A DNA stretch of 20,269 bases from Bacillota bacterium (GTDB taxonomy: Bacteria; Bacillota; Clostridia; Acetivibrionales; DTU013), in assembly GCA_023399355.1 (NCBI GenBank), contig JAEWQC010000085.1, forward strand, positions 1-20,269, written 5' to 3'. Positions 6,471-13,300 of the stretch are shown one piece after another. Position numbers and translations under genes: made by a program. Numbering within the stretch: the first letter of the stretch is position 1; each line of letters starts with the position of its first letter. The notes below the pieces were generated by a model. The model was given only the letters and a program-made list of their open reading frames with translations, was not told the origin of the DNA and made no database searches.

Positions 6471-8075
6471 TTAGAACTTGATCATGGTAGCTTTTAAAAC
6501 ACCGTCGATCTTGCGAAGGCTGTCAAGGGTTTCATTGCTGACTTCCTGATCCACACTTACAAAGGAAACGGCTTTTTCGCCCTTTTTATTCCGGCTCCAC
6601 TGCATTGCAGCTATATTGATGCCGGCAGTTCCCAGCACTGTTCCGATCCGGCCGATGATACCGGGCTTGTCGATGTTCTGGATTGCAAGGATGAACGGGC
6701 TGGGTTCAAAATCAAGCTTATAGCCGAAGAAATCAACAATTCTCATTTCCTCTTTGGCGAATATCGTACCTGAAACGCTTTGCGCGCCCTTCTTCGTGAT
6801 GAATTTTACAGTGATAAGATTCATATACTTATCCAGTTGCGATCTTTTGCTCTCGATCAGCTCAATGCCCATATTCCGGAGCATGAGCTCCGCATTGACA
6901 TAATTGACCTTCTCCTTGATGATCGGGTCAAGAAAGCCTTTCAGCACCGACAGGGAGAATACCTTGGTCTCTTTGTCCGCAAGATCGCCGCTGTAGATGA
7001 CTTCGATCTTCTGTACGGTGTCCTTTTCTGTCTGGTAATAAATCTTTCCAAGCATTTCAGCCAACGTGATATACGGCCTGAGTCCATTCATATCCGCCAC
7101 CTGCATCGGCGGCATGTTGACAGCTGCGACCATCCCGCCGGACAGCGCTTCACCCACCAGCTGCGTAACGGCTGTACCGACATTGTAATTGGCCTCTTCG
7201 GTGGATGCGCCAAGATGCGGCGTGATTATTACATTGTCGAATTCAAGGAGTGGATTGGTGTAGGTCTGATCCTCAGGCTTCTTATCGTAACCCGGTTCAG
7301 GATCGAGAACATCGATACCGGCACCGGCTACCTTTCCTTCCTTCAGCGCAGCGACAAGAGCCTTCTCATTTACAAGACCGCCCCTTGCGGCATTTACAAT
7401 CCTGACGCCGTTCTTGCAGAGGTTCAATTCCTTTTCCCCTATGATTCCATAGGTCTCAGAGGTCTTGGGTGTGTGCAGCGTAATCAGATCGCTTTGTTTG
7501 AGAAGATCCTCAAGCCGTTCGCATTTTTCGACTCCAAATTTCTTGAACTTCTCATCGGTTATGTACGGATCATATGCCACTACTTTCATATTGCTGCCCT
7601 TGAGCTTTGTCGCAACAATGGATCCAATTCTGCCAAGACCTATGATACCTGCTGTTTTGCCGTCAAGTTCATTTCCAAGAAAACGGTTTCTCCTGAAATC
7701 GCCTTTTCTGGCAGCGGCATTCGCCTGCGGGATGTTTCTGAAAATACCGTAAGCCATGCCCACAGCCAGTTCAGCAGCGGCCATGATATTACTCTCCGGC
7801 GTATTGACTACGATGATCCCCTTTTTGGTGCAGGAGGGGACATCGATATTGTCAATACCGTTGCCCGCCCTGCCTGCCACTTTCAGGCTGGTACCGCGTT
7901 CAATCAGTTCGGCATTTACTTTGGTAACACTTCTGACTATAATCGCATCATAATCTGCAATAATTGAAAGCAGTTCCTCATGGGATAACCCAAATTTGGT
8001 GTCGACATCGAAGCCTTTGTCTCTCAGGTATTGTATACCTTCTTCCGCAATTCTTTCCGTAACAATGATTTTCAT
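6471..8075 (-). CDS. serA: D-3-phosphoglycerate dehydrogenase (long form with ASB and ACT domains)
   Basis: Oxidises 3-phosphoglycerate to 3-phosphohydroxypyruvate with NAD+, the first committed step of serine synthesis, in the cytoplasm. The 534 residues are the usual length of the long SerA form. The NAD-binding motif GLGRIG is at 146-151. The catalytic Arg lies in ARGG (about 234-237) and the active-site His in TPHLGAST. An allosteric-substrate-binding region and a C-terminal ACT domain (about 462-534) follow, where serine feedback would act. The ATG has AAGGAGG seven bases upstream, and the TAA of the preceding aminotransferase gene overlaps that site, so the two genes are tightly coupled (12-base gap). 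A strong terminator follows. Expression is set by the glycine riboswitch upstream of the aminotransferase gene. Confidence 0.97.
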   Translation of the reverse strand: MKIIVTERIAEEGIQYLRDKGFDVDTKFGLSHEELLSIIADYDAIIVRSVTKVNAELIERGTSLKVAGRAGNGIDNIDVPSCTKKGIIVVNTPESNIMAAAELAVGMAYGIFRNIPQANAAARKGDFRRNRFLGNELDGKTAGIIGLGRIGSIVATKLKGSNMKVVAYDPYITDEKFKKFGVEKCERLEDLLKQSDLITLHTPKTSETYGIIGEKELNLCKNGVRIVNAARGGLVNEKALVAALKEGKVAGAGIDVLDPEPGYDKKPEDQTYTNPLLEFDNVIITPHLGASTEEANYNVGTAVTQLVGEALSGGMVAAVNMPPMQVADMNGLRPYITLAEMLGKIYYQTEKDTVQKIEVIYSGDLADKETKVFSLSVLKGFLDPIIKEKVNYVNAELMLRNMGIELIESKRSQLDKYMNLITVKFITKKGAQSVSGTIFAKEEMRIVDFFGYKLDFEPSPFILAIQNIDKPGIIGRIGTVLGTAGINIAAMQWSRNKKGEKAVSFVSVDQEVSNETLDSLRKIDGVLKATMIKF

Positions 8076-8087
8076 AGCAAATCCTCC

Positions 8088-9155
8088 TTAGGCAATCATT
8101 CTGTCTATCAGAGCCAGCAGCTCTTTTATTTCATCTATCGTGGCATCCGCCATATGTGCGATTCTGAAGGTGACTTCCTTGAGGTCCCCATAGCCGTTGG
8201 AAATCATGTAGCCCTGCTCACCGAGTTTTTTGTTCAGGTCACTGACGTTGATCCCTCTGGTATTCCTAATTGTAGTCAGGGTATTTGAGGCATATTTTTC
8301 TTCAGGAAACAGTTCGAAATTCTCTTTTGCCCACGACCTTACAAGGCCGGCCATTTCCAGATGACGGGCAAATCTGTTTTCAAGGCCCTCTTCGAGTATC
8401 CTGTCAAGCTGGTAGTCCAAAGCAAACATATGGGACAAAGAAGGGGTGGACGGGTACTGATAGTCTTTCTTCTTTATATAATTGTACAAGTCCAGCAAAT
8501 CCAGATACAAGCCTCTGAACGGAACCTTGGAAGCAGCGGCGACCGCTTTTTCCGAGAAGGAGCATATGGCCATTCCCGGAGGGAGTCCCAGGCACTTCTG
8601 GGTTGAAGTGATGCATATGTCCACGCCCAGTTCATCCACATTTATTTTGGTACCGGCCATTGAGCTGACCGCATCCATGCACCAAACCACTTCCGGATAT
8701 TTTCCGAGTACCTGCGCTATTTCATCAACCGGGTTCATAATACCGGTAGAGGTTTCATTATGTGTAATTGTCACAAGGTCGTACTTTCCTGTGGAAAGAA
8801 CTTCCTCTACCATTTTGGCAGTAGTCGGCCTGCCTGGTTCGGAGGAAAACAGATCGGCCGGAACACCGTTTGCCGCAGCCATTTTGTACCATCTGTCGCC
8901 AAATGCGCCAACAGAGAAAATGGCAGCCCTCTTTGCCGTGCAGGAACGGACCGAACCTTCCATCAGACCACTTCCTGAAGAAGTCGAAAGTAGGATGGTA
9001 TTGTTCGTATACATCACCTTCTGCATTTTCTCGGATATTGCTCTCTGCAGGCTGGATGCGTCTTTTGTCCTGTGTCCGATCATGGGTGTCGCCATTTTTT
9101 GAAGAACATCTTCCCTGACCTCAACCGGTCCCGGGATAAAAAGCTTTTTATGCAT
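8088..9155 (-). CDS. Class V PLP aminotransferase, probable phosphoserine aminotransferase role
   Basis: 355-residue fold-type I, class V aminotransferase of the alanine/serine-glyoxylate type. The start of the chain (FIPGPVEV), the PLP-stacking Asp161 (CMDAVSS) and the Schiff-base Lys187 (STQKCLGLPPG) are all present. By sequence style it belongs with serine-pyruvate/alanine-glyoxylate aminotransferases rather than with classical SerC. Its pairing with serA in a two-gene operon under a glycine riboswitch argues that it converts 3-phosphohydroxypyruvate to phosphoserine with glutamate. That role is an inference, and serine-glyoxylate transamination is the main alternative, which would tie directly to glycine. 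The ATG at 9153-9155 has AAGGAGG six bases upstream. No phosphoserine phosphatase gene is in the window. Confidence 0.88.
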   Translation of the reverse strand: MHKKLFIPGPVEVREDVLQKMATPMIGHRTKDASSLQRAISEKMQKVMYTNNTILLSTSSGSGLMEGSVRSCTAKRAAIFSVGAFGDRWYKMAAANGVPADLFSSEPGRPTTAKMVEEVLSTGKYDLVTITHNETSTGIMNPVDEIAQVLGKYPEVVWCMDAVSSMAGTKINVDELGVDICITSTQKCLGLPPGMAICSFSEKAVAAASKVPFRGLYLDLLDLYNYIKKKDYQYPSTPSLSHMFALDYQLDRILEEGLENRFARHLEMAGLVRSWAKENFELFPEEKYASNTLTTIRNTRGINVSDLNKKLGEQGYMISNGYGDLKEVTFRIAHMADATIDEIKELLALIDRMIA

Positions 9156-9201
9156 AAATACCCTCCTTGCGGCAGTACCGAAAGTCCTGCGGCGAAATAA
9201 A

Positions 9202-9236
9202 AATAAAAAAGGTCAAATCCCCAATTGAGACCTGAC
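9202..9236 (-). terminator. Terminator in the glycine riboswitch expression platform
   Basis: On the minus strand AGGTCTCAAT pairs imperfectly with ATTTGACCT, followed by TTTTTTATTTTT. It lies between the aptamer and the aminotransferase ribosome binding site, the position expected for a transcription-attenuating platform. Confidence 0.8.
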
Positions 9237-9268
9237 CCCTAAAGCATGCACGAATACATGTTAGATTT

Positions 9269-9395
9269 ACTCTGTCCTTTTGCCTGAGAGATTATGGCTT
9301 CATCAGCCTTGCCCCTTCGGCGCCGTCATGGTCTCTCCAGAGATCCGTCCCGATAAGGTCGTAAACTCCCTCATCGATCATCCGACCCTATTAAG
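9269..9395 (-). ncRNA. Glycine riboswitch (single aptamer)
   Basis: The minus strand carries the glycine aptamer hallmarks in order: CTCTGGAGAGACC, CGCCGAAGGGGCAAG, then CTCTCAGGCAAAAGGACAGAG, with P1 closed by CTCTG/CAGAG. Only one such aptamer is present, whereas many glycine riboswitches are tandem. About 50 bases upstream of it (9346-9395) include an 8-bp stem CGATGAGG/CCTTATCG that may act as the 5' 'ghost' partner described for singlet glycine riboswitches. It precedes a terminator and the serine biosynthesis genes. Confidence 0.93.
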
Positions 9396-9410
9396 TTAAA
9401 AGTTAGATTT

Positions 9411-9439
9411 ATTATAATGAATGGTCGTGTCAATGTCAA
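9411..9439 (-). promoter_or_regulatory. Consensus sigma-A promoter of the serine operon
   Basis: Minus-strand -35 TTGACA (9434-9439), 17-base spacer, -10 TATAAT (9411-9416): a perfect match to consensus. Transcription would begin near 9404, just ahead of the glycine riboswitch. A strong promoter fits control mainly by premature termination. Confidence 0.92.
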
Positions 9440-9573
9440 GCCTTTAATTTTGCTGCATATAAATGAGTAAATCAACATTAGTCCCCAGAAGCCATGATTT
9501 ATCCCTGTTGTCAATGGAAATCCCTGTGATTATTTCGTTCTTTAATTTTAAACTGTCTTGATTGAGATCTTGG

Positions 9574-9960
9574 TCAGCTTTCTTTCATAATTTGCTCAAT
9601 GCCATAACTAAAAACTTTTTCAAATCCACTCACCCTCCCACCTTTCACATGGATTATTCTGTTGCCATATCTGGATGTTTCAGTCGAGTGTGTAACCTGT
9701 ACGATGGTTTTTCCCTGCACCTCATTGATTTTATTAAAAAGCTGCATGATTTCTGTTCCCGGCTTGGAATCCAGGCTGCCGAATGTTTCATCCGTCAGTA
9801 AAAAATCGGGTTCATATGATTTGCACACCTGTTTATAAAACCGCTTGGTGAGCAAACCGAACCAAATTTTTATCTCATACAGGTTCTGCAGGCAATAAAT
9901 CAGTTTATTCTTTCGTTCGGCATCCTGTATGGAAGAATCTTTATTGATTCCGGTCAGTTG
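9574..9960 (-). pseudogene. Decayed ABC-transporter ATPase fragment (MacB/LolD type)
   Basis: The open frame from 9960 to the stop at 9574 resembles the C-terminal half of an ABC ATPase: DFLLTDETFGSLDSK matches the Walker B/D-loop region (normally LLADEPTGALDSK), then TIVQVTHSTE gives the switch His and NRIIHVKGGRV the usual end. The Walker A, the Q-loop and the LSGGQ signature are missing, the proline of DEPTG is lost, and there is no start codon with a ribosome binding site; a TAG closes the frame at 9961-9963. This is best read as the remnant of a once complete gene. No permease partner is visible next to it. Confidence 0.75.
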
Positions 9961-10001
9961 CTAATTTTCAAATAATGCATGGGTTGGAGGATGCCCGACC
10001 T

Positions 10002-11246
10002 TTAAAAAAGGCGCATCAGCTCTTCCGTCGTTTCACGTCTGCGAATGATCCGGGGATTGCCATCAAGACCGATCATCACCTCTGCGGGCCGCAGACGGCA
10101 ATTATAGTTTGAGGACATGGAGTAGCCATAAGCTCCGGCATCCATGATTCCAATGATATCGCCTTCCCTTACAGGCGGCAGTTCTCTGTCCATCGCGAGA
10201 ATATCGCCGCTTTCGCAAATATTGCCTGCAATTGACATTATATTCGTATTTCCCGTTTTAACAATCAGATCGTTTTCATAGACTTCAATATCATGATATG
10301 AATCATACAACACCGGTCTCATCAGCACATTAAAGCCGATATCCGTGCCGGCGTATGCAGTGGAACCATTCTGTTTGAGCGCATGTACGGTACCGAGCAA
10401 TATTCCGCATTCCGCCGTTATGTATCGTCCCGGTTCCATTTTAACCCTGGACTCCTTATGCCGGGCTTCTGTCCATTTTGCAATAAGCCCGGATAATCTT
10501 CCTCCCAGGTCCTCAAGATTCATCCTCTTCTGCCCATCCTGCTTATGATAGGGAACCCCCAGGCCGCCTCCCATATCGATGAATTCCAGTTCCTCAAACT
10601 GCTCTGCCACTGAAAGAAGTGATTTTACTGCTGAAACATAGGGTTCAGCGTCCATGAACAGGGAACCGATATGCTGGTTGATTCCGATAAGCCGTAGTCC
10701 ATATTCTTTCAATACCGACCTGACCTCACCGGATAATTCCATATTGATTCCGAATTTGGTATTCTCCCCTCCTGTAATTACTTTTTCATGATGCCCCGCA
10801 CCTATCCCCGTGTTGAACCTCACAACCGCAGCTCCGCCAGGATTCAGCCTTCCATAACGGTGCAGCTGTGAAATGGAGTCGCAGCTGACAGACACGCCCT
10901 GATCCAGAGCATATCTCATTTCCTCAACAGAGACATTGTTTGCCACAAACAGAATCTCTTCCGGCCTGTAGCCGGATGCGAGCAACAGATGTATCTCACC
11001 GGGCGACATTGCATCAGCATCAAAGCCCTCCTCCCTGATGATCTTTAAGAGCTCCGGATTGGAATTTGCCTTTATAGAGTAGTAGGGTTTAAAATGAGGG
11101 CAGGAAATCAAGCCTGCTATTTCGCGGCATCTTTCGCGTAACAGGGCTTCATTATATAAATAGAGAGGGCTTCCGAATTCTTCCAGAAGGGTTGATGGCT
11201 TGCTTTTTCCAAAAAAGCCGGTCTGTTCCGTGAAGTATGTTTTCAT
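10002..11246 (-). CDS. lysA: Diaminopimelate decarboxylase
   Basis: PLP enzyme of fold type III that decarboxylates meso-diaminopimelate to lysine, the last step of lysine synthesis, in the cytoplasm. 414 residues, normal length. Lys59 in YYSIKANSN binds PLP, His192 lies in QHIGS, the phosphate-binding glycine loop is DMGGGLGVPY (224-233), EPGRYI is at 271-276, and Cys344 in CESGD is the active-site residue contributed to the partner subunit. The ATG has GGAGG seven bases upstream. It stands alone, with an 18-bp tandem repeat region upstream and an ABC-ATPase remnant downstream. I see no lysine riboswitch or T-box in the upstream 290 bases. A related decarboxylase of carboxynorspermidine is less likely because of the CESGD motif and length. 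Confidence 0.93.
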   Translation of the reverse strand: MKTYFTEQTGFFGKSKPSTLLEEFGSPLYLYNEALLRERCREIAGLISCPHFKPYYSIKANSNPELLKIIREEGFDADAMSPGEIHLLLASGYRPEEILFVANNVSVEEMRYALDQGVSVSCDSISQLHRYGRLNPGGAAVVRFNTGIGAGHHEKVITGGENTKFGINMELSGEVRSVLKEYGLRLIGINQHIGSLFMDAEPYVSAVKSLLSVAEQFEELEFIDMGGGLGVPYHKQDGQKRMNLEDLGGRLSGLIAKWTEARHKESRVKMEPGRYITAECGILLGTVHALKQNGSTAYAGTDIGFNVLMRPVLYDSYHDIEVYENDLIVKTGNTNIMSIAGNICESGDILAMDRELPPVREGDIIGIMDAGAYGYSMSSNYNCRLRPAEVMIGLDGNPRIIRRRETTEELMRLF

Positions 11247-11416
11247 GCCGGATCCTCCAGTAGAAGTACATAATTCATACTATTCAGAGAAGCCGTCTTT
11301 TTGTACCGAATCAGGTTATTATGGAGAATTATTTGTTATGAATCTTGAAAATAGATATCTGCCGCAACATGCAGGATAAAGATTTACTGCATGCCAAGGA
11401 TTGGCTGTATGTCGTG

Positions 11417-11506
11417 AATCGACTGCGTGCTGCAAATCGACTGCGTACCGGGAATCGACTGCGTACTGCAAATCGACTGCGTACCGTGAATCGACTGCGT
11501 GCCGGG
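11417..11506. repeat. Five-unit 18-bp tandem repeat upstream of lysA
   Basis: The 12-base core AATCGACTGCGT recurs at 11417, 11435, 11453, 11471 and 11489, each followed by six variable bases (GCTGCA, ACCGGG, ACTGCA, ACCGTG, GCCGGG), so CTGCA-like and CCGGG-like tails alternate. A degenerate sixth start (AATTGA) is at 11507. The array lies in the 292-base gap between lysA and the small membrane-protein gene. The 8-mer GACTGCGT is shared with the 41-bp repeat family. A 7-bp inverted repeat CATGCAG/CTGCATG (11368-11393) lies beside it. The frames that read through it look like repeat artefacts. Confidence 0.9.
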
Positions 11507-11538
11507 AATTGAAAGAGGAGCCTGAAATCCACAGCGTG

Positions 11539-11865
11539 CTAAGGATTAACAACGGGCTGTTTCGCATCAGGAGAAGGAGTGGCATGCGTTTTGCCTCCGG
11601 ATTTACTGTTATTGGAGGAAGTGGTCTTTGAAGTGGATTTTGTCGCAGACTTCTTATATTTTATGGTCTTGTAATCATCCGCACTTTTTACAGTGTCTGA
11701 TGCAGCATTCGCTGCTGTCCCGGTAACTGCGGACAATAAAGGCATTTCAAATGCTCTGCCATTTTTCGCAAAATTCATTGAACATACTGTTATTACTGCC
11801 ATCAGTAAAACTGTTCCAAATGTATAAAATAATCTGCCGGCAGCAGATTTTCCTGTTTCCTTCAT
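11539..11865 (-). CDS. Small single-span membrane protein with Ser/Thr/Lys-rich tail, unknown function
   Basis: 108 residues from the ATG at 11863-11865, which has GAGGG four bases upstream; a longer version starting at a GTG at 11907 lacks a ribosome binding site. A short basic N-terminus (MKETGKSAAGR) precedes one membrane segment (about 11-32, LFYTFGTVLLMAVITVCSM). The rest is an outside-facing region rich in Ala, Ser, Thr, Lys and finally Pro, with no domain I recognise. It follows yqeK by 68 bases on the same strand. In related clostridia this place often holds an LCP-family gene and rsfS; the short anchor plus a Ser/Lys-rich tail could be what is left of such a protein, but this is speculative. 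Confidence 0.6.
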   Translation of the reverse strand: MKETGKSAAGRLFYTFGTVLLMAVITVCSMNFAKNGRAFEMPLLSAVTGTAANAASDTVKSADDYKTIKYKKSATKSTSKTTSSNNSKSGGKTHATPSPDAKQPVVNP

Positions 11866-11933
11866 GGTACCCTCACTGTTCTCCCAGCGGCTTGAAGCTG
11901 TTGACACATGTATTTGCCGTTATTCACATCATA

Positions 11934-12521
11934 CTACTGTTTGACGGCTTTGTCGATGAATTGTTCCAACGCCCAGTTTCGTGTAAGAACGATCTGCGGA
12001 TGCAGAAACCGACCAGTTTTCAAAACATGTTCGATTGTATTGTCGATGCCTGCAACAATTGCTTCTTCAAGGCTCGATTCCGCGGCCTTCCGTATTTTGT
12101 CCAGCCCTTCATAGCTTCTTCCCTCTTCGATGTAATCCGCGATGAATACAATACTGCTGAGCCTATCCATGTTCACACAACCCATCGTATGATTTGAGAC
12201 CGCATCCAGTACGTCCCCGTCCTCCACCTCAAAAAGATCCCTCGCCAGAAAAGCGCCAATCATGCCATGCAGGACTTCCGGCTGCCTTTGCATGATGCTG
12301 TCGACAATGATCTCATATTTTTTACAGAGTGCGAAAGCTGAACTTTTATCCAGATCCTTCGCACAGTCATGGATAAGGCCGGCCAATCCGGCCTTGCCGA
12401 CATCTTCTCCATATTTTTCAGCCAGCATCCGGGAGGACTCCATCACATGGATGGAATGGCTGAATCTCTTTTGAGACAGCATCCTCTGCAGCCTGTTTTT
12501 GATTTCATCGATGTTCATCAT
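11934..12521 (-). CDS. yqeK: HD-domain hydrolase YqeK (symmetrical diadenosine tetraphosphatase)
   Basis: 195-residue cytoplasmic HD-superfamily protein. YqeK enzymes split Ap4A into two ADP. Metal-binding residues visible are His22 or His25 (SHSIHVMESS), His51-Asp52 (LIHDCAKDL) and a later histidine in SNHTMGC. The start codon overlaps the nadD stop by four bases (ATGA), so translation is coupled. The nadD-yqeK order is widely conserved in Firmicutes. Length matches the family. The usual next gene, rsfS, is absent here and a small membrane protein follows instead. Confidence 0.92.
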   Translation of the reverse strand: MMNIDEIKNRLQRMLSQKRFSHSIHVMESSRMLAEKYGEDVGKAGLAGLIHDCAKDLDKSSAFALCKKYEIIVDSIMQRQPEVLHGMIGAFLARDLFEVEDGDVLDAVSNHTMGCVNMDRLSSIVFIADYIEEGRSYEGLDKIRKAAESSLEEAIVAGIDNTIEHVLKTGRFLHPQIVLTRNWALEQFIDKAVKQ

Positions 12522-13144
12522 ATCGGTTTCCTGTACAAGCCCTCATTGATAATATATTCCTCTACGCCCTCTGCCACAAGATATTTGATGGATTTGCCAC
12601 GACTGCATCTTTCCCTGATTTCACTTGACGATAAATGAATCAAAGGAGCATCGGCCAGATTAATCCTTGCGGCATATTCCGATTTCAGCCGTTCGACCGT
12701 TTCTTCTGCAGATTTTTCCCAAGTGCCCGGCCTTTTTACTGCGATAAATTCGCAGAGTCCAAAAACAGTTCTGAATTCTTTCCATGAAGTAAGTTCTGGT
12801 ATAACATCCGCTCCAATAATAAAGTATAATGCCGTCTCATCCCCGTATACCTTTTTAAGGGTCTGGAGCGTGTTGACGGTATATGTGTAGCCGACCGTAT
12901 CGATTTCGACTCTGGAGGCTTCAAAAAATGGATTCGAACTGACTGCCCGCCGAACCATTTCATATCTCTGCTCCGGATCGATCACCTCGCTGTCGCGCTT
13001 GTGCGGCGGCAGCCCTGATGGGATCAGCAGCACTCTTTCGAGGGCAAAACTCTCCCTCACCGATTCTGCAATGATAAGATGACCGCAATGGATCGGGTTG
13101 AATGTCCCTCCAAGTATTCCAATTCTTTTAAAATGCTGCAGCAT
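12518..13144 (-). CDS. nadD: Nicotinate-nucleotide adenylyltransferase
   Basis: Transfers AMP from ATP to nicotinate mononucleotide, giving deamido-NAD, in NAD synthesis. Numbered from the ATG at 13142-13144 (208 residues): the nucleotidyltransferase motif GGTFNPIHCGH at 12-22 with the catalytic HxGH, and SSSEIR at 172-177, the ISSTxIR-like ATP-binding motif. A TTG two codons upstream is possible, but GGGA lies eight bases before the ATG. It overlaps yqeK by four bases. The 156-base gap after purD contains two palindromes next to a TATAAT, so this pair probably has its own control rather than being the tail of the purine operon. Confidence 0.95.
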   Translation of the reverse strand: MLQHFKRIGILGGTFNPIHCGHLIIAESVRESFALERVLLIPSGLPPHKRDSEVIDPEQRYEMVRRAVSSNPFFEASRVEIDTVGYTYTVNTLQTLKKVYGDETALYFIIGADVIPELTSWKEFRTVFGLCEFIAVKRPGTWEKSAEETVERLKSEYAARINLADAPLIHLSSSEIRERCSRGKSIKYLVAEGVEEYIINEGLYRKPI

Positions 13145-13234
13145 AATCAATTTCCCATCGCAAAAATTTTACAATCCCTTCAGTCAAGAGAAGTGCTGGA
13201 TTAAAACACTACCCGATGCCAGAGATTAATGCAC

Positions 13235-13270
13235 TGCTCAAAGTTTGAGCAATACTCCAACTTTGAGTAT
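13235..13270. promoter_or_regulatory. Pair of related palindromes upstream of nadD, operator-like
   Basis: TGCTCAAAGTTTGAGCA (13235-13251) is a perfect 17-base palindrome. ATACTCCAACTTTGAGTAT (13252-13270) is a 19-base palindrome with one mismatch. They share the CTC..AA.TTTGAG core and their centres are 18 bases apart. On the minus strand a TATAAT hexamer overlaps the edge of the second palindrome; its best -35 (TTGATG) is 20 bases away. There is no T run, so a terminator is less likely than a protein-binding site. The regulator is unknown. Confidence 0.55.
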
Positions 13271-13300
13271 TATACTAATCTATTTTCTCTCTATCATCAA

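Noticed and set aside
6780..7967. Long plus-strand open frame of 395 codons
   Set aside because: It lies exactly antisense to serA, which has full domain support; it shows no family motif and no ribosome binding site, so it is a coding shadow.
8482..9102. Plus-strand open frame of 206 codons
   Set aside because: Antisense shadow of the class V aminotransferase gene, whose PLP and Asp motifs are clear on the minus strand.
9424..9573. Open minus-strand frame of about 45 codons downstream of the ABC remnant
   Set aside because: No start codon, no ribosome binding site and no recognisable similarity; probably chance or further debris.
11319..11585. 88-codon minus-strand frame with six-residue repeats (AVDSRY/AVDLQY)
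   Set aside because: The hexapeptide pattern follows directly from the 18-bp DNA repeat; other frames through the array are open as well, and no ribosome binding site or family similarity is seen.
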